In this document: in pieces, positions 1-7,233 of the stretch
Layout: every line of letters begins with the position of its first letter
Numbering within the stretch: the stretch's first letter is position 1
NCBI RefSeq assembly: GCF_016925615.1
Contig: NZ_CP070499.1
Coordinates: 3,658,001-3,722,000 of the forward strand
Reading direction: 5' to 3'
DNA from: Natronosporangium hydrolyticum
GTDB taxonomy: Bacteria > Actinomycetota > Actinomycetes > Mycobacteriales > Micromonosporaceae
DNA length: 64,000 bases
The notes under the pieces: model-generated
The model's database searches: none
What the model saw: the letters and a program-made list of their open reading frames with translations, nothing else
What the model was told of the DNA's origin: nothing
Position numbers and translations under genes: made by a program

Positions 1-2
1 CC

Positions 3-317
3 GGCGCCCCCGGGGAAGCGGTGCCGGTGGTCGCCCAAGCCGCCACCGGACGGCCCTTCGACGAACCGCTCCACGCCCAGCTGATCCGGCTCTACCACGC
101 CGCTGGCCAACGCAGTGAGGCGGTTCGGGTGTTTCAGAGCTGCCGCCGCCGACTGCATGACGAACTCGGACTCGACCCCGGCCCGGAGCTCACCGGCGCC
201 TTCGGTGAACTCCTCCGTGACCAGCGCCCCTGGTCGCGCGCTGTGCCCCCGGAGCTCAAGCCGGCGCCAACGACTGTCCGAACCGGAAGACCTCCGCTGG
301 GTCGTACCGGGCCTTGA
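3..317 (+). CDS. SARP/BTAD-type transcriptional regulator, C-terminal fragment
   Basis: Only the last 104 codons are present; the reading frame is open from the window edge. The residues match the end of a bacterial transcriptional activation domain: helices with EPLHAQLIRLYHAAG, then EAVRVFQSCRRRLHDELG and the hallmark GLDPGPEL. In SARP/AfsR-like activators this domain follows an OmpR-type DNA-binding domain, which would lie to the left. The last 62 bases overlap the 3' end of the convergent FAD oxidase. Next to a lanthipeptide locus, a SARP would be a natural pathway-specific activator, but that role is inference. The stop codon is at 315-317. Confidence 0.75.
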   Translation, partial: GAPGEAVPVVAQAATGRPFDEPLHAQLIRLYHAAGQRSEAVRVFQSCRRRLHDELGLDPGPELTGAFGELLRDQRPWSRAVPPELKPAPTTVRTGRPPLGRTGP

Positions 318-1677
318 CCTGCCGGAGCCGCGGCAGGTTTACACCGAAGTACGCCGACGCCCACTCCGGCAGCTCGGCATCGGGGTAGTTCGGGTAGACC
401 GCCCCGCTCGCCGCCGGCCGTACCGCCCGCCATGACTGCTGGACCCAATCGGTCGCCGCTTTGCGGGCGACGTCGTCGAGGTGCGGCAGCGCGGTGCCGT
501 GGTGTCCGATCAGGAACTGAGCCCGGCGGTGGACGAACGCGGTCTCCGCTGGCGCCACCCGGGCGTAGGCGCCGCCCCACGGCACCAGCTCCACCTCCCG
601 GTACTGCCCCGCGGGCGGCTCCGGGTCGAACGCCGCCAGCAGCGCGTCGATCACCTCGGCCGGCATCGGCGCGTCGAAGAAGTCTGACTTCACCGCCCGC
701 AGCCAGGGGCGTTGCCCGGCCGGCGGACCCGGCTGGGCGACAGTCGACACCGGCATCCCGGCGTAGGTGTGGCGCCGGGCCGCCACCACCGGGGACAGCT
801 CGGCCAGCTCCCCCAGCTCGGCCGAGAGATCCACCTCCGCTAGGAACTCCTCCACGAGCGGCCGGGCGTCGTTCGCGCCTCCCACCACCGCTCCGAAGAG
901 CACCAGCCGCGGGCCGCTGCCGGTCGGGGTCGCCGACTGCAGCACCAGCTCGCCGTTGACCTCCTCGGGTGCGACCGGCGCCCAGTGCTGCCACGCGTCG
1001 ATCACCGCCGCCGCCTGCTCCCACGGCCAGCAGTGGACGAAGGTGCTCACCCGAGGGGCCGGGTGGGTGCGGAGCGTCAACGAGGTGACTGCGCCGAACC
1101 CGGCCCAACCGGCACCGCGTAACGCCCAGAACAGCTCCGGCTCACGGTGTTCGTCCACGGTGACCTGTCGGCCGTCGGCGAGCACCACCTGGGCTGCGAG
1201 CAGCTGGTCGCACCCGAGGCCGAAGTAGCGGCCGAGCATGCCGTAGCCGCCCCCGAGCACCGCACCGCCGACCGCGACCGTCGGGTTCCAGCCGACCGCC
1301 ACCACCCGGCCCACCTCGGCGAGTCGATCGGCCAGCTCCCCGAGCCGTACCCCGGGCCCGACCGTCACGGTCTCCGGGCCGACCTCGATCGACCGCAGCC
1401 CCGCCAGGTCGATCACGAGCCCGTCGCTGGTGCTGAGGTCGGCGAAGCTGTGACCACCACTGCGCAGCGCGAACGGCAACCGTTGGGCGCGGGCGAAGGC
1501 TACCGCTTCGGCGACATCGGCGACGCCCGCGCAGCGGACCACCGCCTGCGGTGTCACCTCACCCAACCCGCACGCGAACGGCTTCCGCAGCCGAGGGAAC
1601 TCCGGTGCGTCCGGCAGCACCACGTCGCCGCGCATCCGCTGCGCCAGTGCAGTTACCGCGGTGGTGCTGATCTCCAT
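256..1677 (-). CDS. FAD-binding (BBE/PCMH-type) oxidoreductase, putative lanthipeptide tailoring enzyme
   Basis: A 473-aa oxidase of the berberine-bridge-enzyme-like flavoprotein family. The PCMH FAD domain has RSGGHSF, whose His76 is the usual 8-alpha-histidyl attachment site, and GGGYGMLGRYFGLGCDQLL, where Cys156 sits at the place of the second, 6-S-cysteinyl bond in bicovalent members. The C-terminus has the BBE signature NLPRLRQVKARYDP. These enzymes oxidise alcohols, amines or C-C positions of small molecules using O2. The ATG at 1677 follows a GGAGG ribosome site and lies 26 nt after lanM on the same strand, so it is very probably co-transcribed. No signal peptide is seen. Substrate unknown; action on the lanthipeptide is inferred from position alone. 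Confidence 0.85.
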   Translation of the reverse strand: MEISTTAVTALAQRMRGDVVLPDAPEFPRLRKPFACGLGEVTPQAVVRCAGVADVAEAVAFARAQRLPFALRSGGHSFADLSTSDGLVIDLAGLRSIEVGPETVTVGPGVRLGELADRLAEVGRVVAVGWNPTVAVGGAVLGGGYGMLGRYFGLGCDQLLAAQVVLADGRQVTVDEHREPELFWALRGAGWAGFGAVTSLTLRTHPAPRVSTFVHCWPWEQAAAVIDAWQHWAPVAPEEVNGELVLQSATPTGSGPRLVLFGAVVGGANDARPLVEEFLAEVDLSAELGELAELSPVVAARRHTYAGMPVSTVAQPGPPAGQRPWLRAVKSDFFDAPMPAEVIDALLAAFDPEPPAGQYREVELVPWGGAYARVAPAETAFVHRRAQFLIGHHGTALPHLDDVARKAATDWVQQSWRAVRPAASGAVYPNYPDAELPEWASAYFGVNLPRLRQVKARYDPAEVFRFGQSLAPA

Positions 1678-1703
1678 CGTGATCCTCCAGAGTGCCCGCG
1701 GTC

Positions 1704-4700
1704 TCAGCCGGTGCTGCCGCTGCCCGGGATCGTAGCGGGATCGTCCTGTCTGGAGGGAAGCGGGCCCGCGGGTGGCGGACCAGGGTCGGGCAGCGACACC
1801 GAGGGTAGCTCTGCCTCGGGATGCATCCGCAGCAGCTGGTAGACGATACCGCCCTGGCCCGGCAACAGGCCCGGAGCGAAGACGTCTCTCGCCAACCCGC
1901 TGACGGCGCCGTGCTCGGCCAGACTGCCCAGCAGCGCAGCCAGCACCTCCTCCCGGGCCGGCAATGTCGACCCCACCTTCGCCGCCCACGCGTGTTCAAA
2001 CAGCTCCCAGGCGCCGAAGTCGCCGTGACACAGGGTGTGGTTCCAGCCGACTCCGCCCGGCCAGGCGACCGCCGCTGCCTGGGCGAGCACCTCGCGCCAG
2101 CGCTCCGGCTGGGCGCGGTGACGCAGGTCGGCGGCGGCGATGCCGATCCCGACCGCGCCGTGGCACCACGCTGCGGCGGTGGTCGGCTCTGGAGAACGCA
2201 GATCCCGCCAGCCACCCAGCGCCGGGTCGTAGAGGGACGATTCAAAGTCGAACGCTTCCTCCGCTAGGCCGGCGAAGGAGGGTTCCGCGGTAGCCACCGC
2301 CAACCGGGCCAACGCCCAACCGATGCCGGTGCTGCCGTGGGAGAGCCCGCCCACGCCCGCCGGGAAGAGCGGCGTCAGCCAGCGGAGACCACCGTGGCCC
2401 TCGTTGGCAGGTTCGGCGTGCGCCGCCAACCGGTGGCCGATCTGCACCGCCGTCTCCTGCCACCGCGCTTCACCGCTCGCCTCCGCCAACCGCAGTAGCG
2501 GCACGATCGAGCCGGCCGCGCCGAGGAGCAGATCGTGCGACTCGTCGGCCGCCACGGCGGCCGGCAACTCGGCCGCCAGCGCGGTGGCGTGCGCCAGTGC
2601 CTGGTCGCCCGGCACCGCCCCTAGTTGCCACAGCAGCAGCCAGCTCCAGATCCGCGAACCTAGTCCGATGTATCCACCACAAGCCTCCGGCCGCACCGCC
2701 ACACCGCGCTCCCGCGCATCCGCGAGGTCGGCAGCGTGGGCAGCCTCCGCCGCCCGCAGCGTCGCCAACGTCGCCGGCAGCAGCTCCGCCGCCCCGGCGA
2801 CCTCCTCGGCGCGCCCCGCCGCCACCTCGCGCTGGTAGGCGGCGAGCAGCACCGCTACCCCGGCGACGCCGCCGTAGAGGTCAGCCGGCAGCGGCTGCAC
2901 CGACCAGCCAGTGGCGTTGAGCACCGGCGCCACCCAGGTGGCGGTCTCATCCGGACCGGTGATCGCGTACGCCACCAGATCTCTCATGATCGCGGCGGCC
3001 TGCTCGCGGCGCTGGCGGTCAAGGTCGTCAAGGCGTGGGCCGGTAACCGGCAGCCGCTGCGGCGGCGGCAGCCAACCATCGTTCAGGTACGCGCCGACCA
3101 GCGCCGCCTGGACCACCCGCTGATCGGTCGCCGGATCCAGCGCACGCCACCGCCGTACGGCGTCGTCGACCAGGTCGAGCGGCTCGCCGCACCGAGTGCC
3201 CCCGGGGCCGGTCAGCTCGCCGCGGCCGGGCGTCGTGGTGAAGATCGGGACGTCGCCCTCCTGCAGCGCTGCCACCTCCGCCTCGATCACCGCCCGGTCG
3301 CTCGGCGCACCCGGCCGGCGGTCGGCGTGCCGGGCCAGCAGATCGGCGGCGCGCTCGGCGGCGCGGTCCGGCCGATGCAACGAACTGGGGTGCCACAGCA
3401 TCCGGCCCAGTTCGGAGTAGACGATAGTGTCCCGCAGCACCACCCGGGTGGGGCAGTCGGCGAACTCGGCCAGCCGGGGGGCCAGCTCTCCTCGCTGATC
3501 CAACCTGTGCAGGTGTTCGGTGAGCTCGGCGAAGCCCGCCACCACCTGCGGCCAGTGCCGGCCCAGCTCCGGCTCCGGGCTGGGATGGTTGACGGTCGGC
3601 GGGGGCGGCAGGTCGGCGCTGCCGACTCGGGCCCGGTCGGTGCCTTCGTCCACGATCACCGGCACCGAGACCGTCGCCTGCTGGCCAGGCAGGGCTCCGG
3701 CGGCCGACGGGTCGATGCCCCGGAACCCCAGCCCACCGCCGCGCCCCGGCAGCAGCCCGGTGCGCATCACGGAGTCGTTGAGCAGGTCAGCGGCGAGGTC
3801 GGTGGCGGCGCCGTACCCGCTGGGCCGGGTCGGGAAGTGCGGCGTAAACAGCGTCTCGCAGTCCACCACCACCGGCACCGGGCCGGCCGCGATGACGTTC
3901 TCCGCGTGCAGATCGCTGCCGCCGAGCAACCGCATCACCGCCAGCCAGTGGCCGAGGTTGCGGTAGAAGGTCGCCAACTCGCCCTGGTCGGCGCAGTAGC
4001 GGTGGGCCACATAGTCGCACCAACCGTAGGTGCCGTCACGGTCGGACCGTTCAAGCACCCGCGGCACCCGGATCGGGTGCGGTGCGGCCGACGCCGGCAG
4101 CAGCGCCGGCAACACCCGACCCAGCACTGCGTCCACCGCCAGCGACCGTGGTTTGTAGAGCATCTTCCCGGACTCACAGTGCAGCGCCGCGACCGTCTCG
4201 CCGCCGCAGTGGCTGTCGCCGGCGCCGAACCGGATCCCCTGCAGGGCGCCGAGTTCGTGCCCGGCCAGCGCCGACAGCATCGCCCGGTCCCGGGCGAACC
4301 GACGAGCCAGCCGCAGGGCGGCCGCCCGACGATGGTCGATGACGGTACGCAGCCGGGTCAGCAACGGTGGATAGTGCTCGGTGAGCGTCTCCCAGAAATC
4401 GGGCCGGTGCACAGTCTCGACCCACTCGGCCCAGCGGCCCGCTTCATCGGCCGCGGTGAGCCGGCCCGCCAGCCGCGCCGCGTGCAGCTCCAGCAGCAGC
4501 ACCCGGCTGACCCGCCGCCAGCCGACGTCCCGCAGCGAGAGCGTGGCGCTGGCGAGCAGCGACTCGCCGTCGGCCGTTGACAGGCCGGGCACCGACCGGA
4601 GCTCAACGGCGAGGCGGGAGCGCGCCGGCCCCACCACTGCGTCGAGCATCCGGTCGATGTCCGCGGTCCGCCGGGACGGGCTCTCCGGGGTGTCAGCGTC

Positions 4701-4745
4701 GTCCATGGTGACCGAGGCGTCGACCTCGGAGATCCCAGCAGTCAT
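1704..4745 (-). CDS. lanM: class II lanthipeptide synthetase LanM
   Basis: A 1013-aa bifunctional enzyme, normal length for LanM. The N-terminal dehydratase (DUF4135, lipid-kinase-like fold) shows YKPRS with Lys198, GGSDLHAEN at 275-283 and DCE at 295-297, the kinase-type residues that phosphorylate and eliminate Ser/Thr. The C-terminal LanC-like cyclase has the zinc ligands Cys861 in WCHG and Cys906-His907 in LCHGDFG, and an HGSTGIGWAL segment. It would dehydrate and cyclise the precursor encoded 4 nt upstream. The start has no good ribosome site, which fits translational coupling to the precursor stop. All cyclase zinc ligands are present, so the enzyme looks functional. Confidence 0.96.
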   Translation of the reverse strand: MTAGISEVDASVTMDDADTPESPSRRTADIDRMLDAVVGPARSRLAVELRSVPGLSTADGESLLASATLSLRDVGWRRVSRVLLLELHAARLAGRLTAADEAGRWAEWVETVHRPDFWETLTEHYPPLLTRLRTVIDHRRAAALRLARRFARDRAMLSALAGHELGALQGIRFGAGDSHCGGETVAALHCESGKMLYKPRSLAVDAVLGRVLPALLPASAAPHPIRVPRVLERSDRDGTYGWCDYVAHRYCADQGELATFYRNLGHWLAVMRLLGGSDLHAENVIAAGPVPVVVDCETLFTPHFPTRPSGYGAATDLAADLLNDSVMRTGLLPGRGGGLGFRGIDPSAAGALPGQQATVSVPVIVDEGTDRARVGSADLPPPPTVNHPSPEPELGRHWPQVVAGFAELTEHLHRLDQRGELAPRLAEFADCPTRVVLRDTIVYSELGRMLWHPSSLHRPDRAAERAADLLARHADRRPGAPSDRAVIEAEVAALQEGDVPIFTTTPGRGELTGPGGTRCGEPLDLVDDAVRRWRALDPATDQRVVQAALVGAYLNDGWLPPPQRLPVTGPRLDDLDRQRREQAAAIMRDLVAYAITGPDETATWVAPVLNATGWSVQPLPADLYGGVAGVAVLLAAYQREVAAGRAEEVAGAAELLPATLATLRAAEAAHAADLADARERGVAVRPEACGGYIGLGSRIWSWLLLWQLGAVPGDQALAHATALAAELPAAVAADESHDLLLGAAGSIVPLLRLAEASGEARWQETAVQIGHRLAAHAEPANEGHGGLRWLTPLFPAGVGGLSHGSTGIGWALARLAVATAEPSFAGLAEEAFDFESSLYDPALGGWRDLRSPEPTTAAAWCHGAVGIGIAAADLRHRAQPERWREVLAQAAAVAWPGGVGWNHTLCHGDFGAWELFEHAWAAKVGSTLPAREEVLAALLGSLAEHGAVSGLARDVFAPGLLPGQGGIVYQLLRMHPEAELPSVSLPDPGPPPAGPLPSRQDDPATIPGSGSTG

Positions 4746-4749
4746 CGGC

Positions 4750-4974
4750 TCAGCAGCAGAAGTAGTGCATGCCGGTGGCCGGGTCGTAGGACCCGCTGCA
4801 GCCGGTACCGCAGCTCAGGCCCGGGTAGCCGGTGCCCGTGAGCGTAATCTCCGATTCCGCGTACCCGCTGCTGCTGAAGAGCGGGCCGGCGGGGTTCTCC
4901 AGCCCGTCCTGCTCCTCGCCGTTGCGCCAGCCGTCGATGATCTCGTCGACCTGTTCGATGGTGAGAGTCGGCAT
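4750..4974 (-). CDS. lanA: lanthipeptide precursor peptide LanA
   Basis: A 74-aa peptide that ends in Cys-Cys. The N-terminal half is acidic and cysteine-free (MPTLTIEQVDEIIDGW, then GEEQDGLENPAG), like a class II leader. The second half is rich in Ser/Thr and holds all four cysteines: Cys55, Cys59, Cys73 and Cys74, with LSCGTGCSGSYDPATG between the pairs. The ATG follows AGAAGGGAG with 7-nt spacing. The stop lies 4 nt before lanM. There is no double-Gly site; NPAG at 27-30 is one possible leader/core border but this is not decided by the sequence. Up to four (methyl)lanthionine rings could form. No transporter or protease gene is near. Confidence 0.88.
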   Translation of the reverse strand: MPTLTIEQVDEIIDGWRNGEEQDGLENPAGPLFSSSGYAESEITLTGTGYPGLSCGTGCSGSYDPATGMHYFCC

Positions 4975-5061
4975 CCACGTGCTCCCTTCTGGGTGTCTGG
5001 GACACGTACGAGATTGCCGACTCGCATTGGACAACTGCTGGATGACGACTGGACACCGGGC

Positions 5062-5096
5062 CCGACCCGGCCAGTCCGACTGGCTGGCCGGGTCGG
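5062..5096 (-). terminator. hairpin terminator after the acyl-CoA dehydrogenase
   Basis: A perfect 12-bp inverted repeat (CCGACCCGGCCA / TGGCCGGGTCGG) with an 11-nt loop lies 33 nt beyond the stop of the acyl-CoA dehydrogenase and before lanA. There is no U-tract, as is common in actinomycetes. It suggests that lanA is transcribed from its own promoter. Confidence 0.65.
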
Positions 5097-5128
5097 ATGG
5101 GCTGCCCGGTCGGGTAAGCCGTGCCCCC

Positions 5129-7141
5129 TCAGTCGCTGGCTCGGTCAGCCGCCGCGGGCAACGGCCGGCGGCGAAGATCGTCGACCACCGCCTCGCCGGG
5201 TTCCCAGCCCGCCACCCAGGCGCCATCCCCGGCTGGCGGAAGGATGCCGGCCTCCAGGAACTCGAACCGGCCTTCGGTGACCGCCCGGGCCAGCTCCCGG
5301 TCGGACGCGTCGGTGTTGCGCCACAGCGCGGCGAAGTGGGCATCGGTGCGGCGGCGCGCCTGCCAGCAGAACGTGTCCGCCAGCGCCGTCGACTCCGGTC
5401 GGGTCTCCCGCTCGGCGCGGGCCCGGACACAGGCGGCGGTGACCGCATACAGCTCGGCACCGATCTCCACCAGCCGGGCCAGGAACGCCTGCTTGCGCTC
5501 CAGCCGGCCCTGCCAGCGCGCCATCCCCCGGAAGGTGGCCCGGGCCAGCCGCCGGCTGCGGCGCTCCGCCCAGCGCAGATGCCGGGCGAGCGGACCGAAC
5601 TCGGCGTACCCGCCGGGGAGCTGCCCCCGGCCCACCAGCAGCCCCGGCAGCCAACGGGCGTAGAACAGCGCTGCCCGTCCGGCTGCCCGGGCCTTCCGCC
5701 CCAGCCCGGCCTTGGGATCGATCAGGTCCCCGGCGACCGAGAGGTGCACGTCGACCGCCTCCCGGGCGATCAACAGATGCATGATCTCGGTGGAACCTTC
5801 AAAGATGCGGTTGATCCGCAGATCCCGCAGCAGCTGCTCGGTCGCGATCGGCCGTTCGCCGCGGGCAGCCAGCGAATCTGCGGTCTCGTAGCCCCGCCCA
5901 CCGCGTACCTGCACCAGTTCGTCGCCGACCTGCCAGGCCAGCTCGGAGGAGTAGAGCTTGACCAGGGCCGCTTCGATCCGGATGTCGTTGTGGTCATCGT
6001 CGGCGAGTAGGCAGCTCAGGTCGAGCATCGCCGACATGCCGTAGGTGCTGGCCGCGATGAAGGCGAGCTTCTTGCCGATCGCCTCGTGCTCGGCCACCGG
6101 CCGTCCCCACTGCACCCGTTCTTGCGCCCACTGCCGGGCCACCGCCAGGCTGTACTTGCCGGCGCCCACACAGTGCGCCGGTAGCGAGAGCCGGCCGGTG
6201 TTGAGGGTGGTCAGGGCGATCCGTAGGCCCTGCCCCTCCCCACCGATCAGGTTTTCTTTCGGGACGAAGACATCGTGGAACCGGGTGACGCTGTTTTCCA
6301 GGCCGCGCAGGCCCATGAAGGCGTTGCGCCGCTCCACCGTGATGCCCGCCGCATCGCCCTCGACCACGAACGCGGAGATACCGCCCCGGTTACCCTCACC
6401 GGGCGGCACCTGCGCCATCACCACCAGCAGGGTCGCCACGGTGCCGTTGGTGGCCCACAGCTTCACCCCGTTTAGCAGATAGCCGGAGCCGTCGGGCAGA
6501 GGCTGGGCGGTGGTGGAGAGCCGCGCCGGGTCGGAGCCGACGTCCGGCTCGGTGAGCAGGAACGCTGACACCTCCCCCGCGGCCAGCCGGGGTAGGAAGG
6601 TCTGCCGCTGCTCGTCGGTGCCGAACAGTTTTAGCGGCTGCGGCACCCCGATCGACTGGTGGGCGCTCAGCAGCGCCCCGACCGCCGGGTTCGCCGACCC
6701 CACCAGGGTGAGCGCGCGGGCGTAGTGCAGGTGACTCAAACCCACGCCGCCGTACTTCTCGTCGATCTTCATCCCGAAGGCGCCGAGCTCGGCGAGCCCT
6801 TGGAACACCTGATCAGGAATCTGGGCATCCCGCTCGATCTGGGCGCCATCCACCTGGGTGGTGAGGAATTCGTGTAGTCGGCCGGCGAAGGTCTCATACC
6901 GCTCGGCGGCGGCCGGGTCCTCGGTCGGCCACGGGTGGAGCAGGTCGAGCCGGAGCCGACCGCTGAACAGTTCCTTGCCGAAGCTCGGTCGCCGCCAGGT
7001 GGTTTCCCGCGCGGACTCCGCGACTGCTCTGGCTTGCGCCTCGCTGACCTGTGCCGGACCACTCGCCCCGGCGGCGCCAGCGCCCTGGCCGGCCGCCGGC
7101 TTCGGGGCCTCGGTCTCTGGTGTGCGCTGTGTCGTCGTCAC
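5129..7141 (-). CDS. long-form acyl-CoA dehydrogenase
   Basis: A 670-aa flavoprotein of the VLCAD-like subgroup: about 90 residues of linker, the ACAD core with TEPDVGSDPARLST (FAD/substrate segment) and FMGLRGLENS, then RIFEGSTEI with the probable catalytic Glu, and a roughly 180-aa C-terminal extension rich in Arg and Ala. It would catalyse alpha,beta-dehydrogenation of long acyl-CoA with transfer of electrons to ETF. The GTG start follows AAGGGG. A hairpin separates it from lanA, so it is probably a neighbour and not part of the lanthipeptide pathway. A palindrome 40 nt upstream suggests control by a TetR-type fatty-acid regulator. Confidence 0.9.
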   Translation of the reverse strand: MTTTQRTPETEAPKPAAGQGAGAAGASGPAQVSEAQARAVAESARETTWRRPSFGKELFSGRLRLDLLHPWPTEDPAAAERYETFAGRLHEFLTTQVDGAQIERDAQIPDQVFQGLAELGAFGMKIDEKYGGVGLSHLHYARALTLVGSANPAVGALLSAHQSIGVPQPLKLFGTDEQRQTFLPRLAAGEVSAFLLTEPDVGSDPARLSTTAQPLPDGSGYLLNGVKLWATNGTVATLLVVMAQVPPGEGNRGGISAFVVEGDAAGITVERRNAFMGLRGLENSVTRFHDVFVPKENLIGGEGQGLRIALTTLNTGRLSLPAHCVGAGKYSLAVARQWAQERVQWGRPVAEHEAIGKKLAFIAASTYGMSAMLDLSCLLADDDHNDIRIEAALVKLYSSELAWQVGDELVQVRGGRGYETADSLAARGERPIATEQLLRDLRINRIFEGSTEIMHLLIAREAVDVHLSVAGDLIDPKAGLGRKARAAGRAALFYARWLPGLLVGRGQLPGGYAEFGPLARHLRWAERRSRRLARATFRGMARWQGRLERKQAFLARLVEIGAELYAVTAACVRARAERETRPESTALADTFCWQARRRTDAHFAALWRNTDASDRELARAVTEGRFEFLEAGILPPAGDGAWVAGWEPGEAVVDDLRRRPLPAAADRASD

Positions 7142-7180
7142 GATGCACCCCTTAGTCGCCTCGTGGCTCTCCCACCCAGG

Positions 7181-7194
7181 TTACTAGCGAGTAA
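7181..7194. promoter_or_regulatory. palindromic TetR-type operator upstream of the acyl-CoA dehydrogenase
   Basis: TTACTAGCGAGTAA is a 14-bp near-perfect palindrome (form TTACTnGCnAGTAA) located 40-53 nt before the GTG start. Size and symmetry suit a TetR-family regulator of fatty-acid genes. The cognate regulator is not in the window. Confidence 0.5.
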
Positions 7195-7233
7195 GCCAGC
7201 ATGCAGCACACTTGCGGGCGATCGGTCAGCCCC

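Noticed and set aside
2736-4580. 614-codon open frame on the plus strand opposite lanM
   Set aside because: It mirrors LanM codons; the product is a Gln/Arg/Gly/Pro-rich string with no domain, a usual shadow in high-GC DNA.
4975-5060. SigA-type promoter for lanA (TTGTCC near 5032 on the minus strand)
   Set aside because: No -10 element with acceptable spacing could be found; a SARP-dependent promoter may lack consensus, so none is annotated.
5129-7141. Acyl-CoA dehydrogenase as part of the lanthipeptide cluster
   Set aside because: A strong hairpin separates it from lanA and it has its own operator-like palindrome; it resembles general fatty-acid enzymes.
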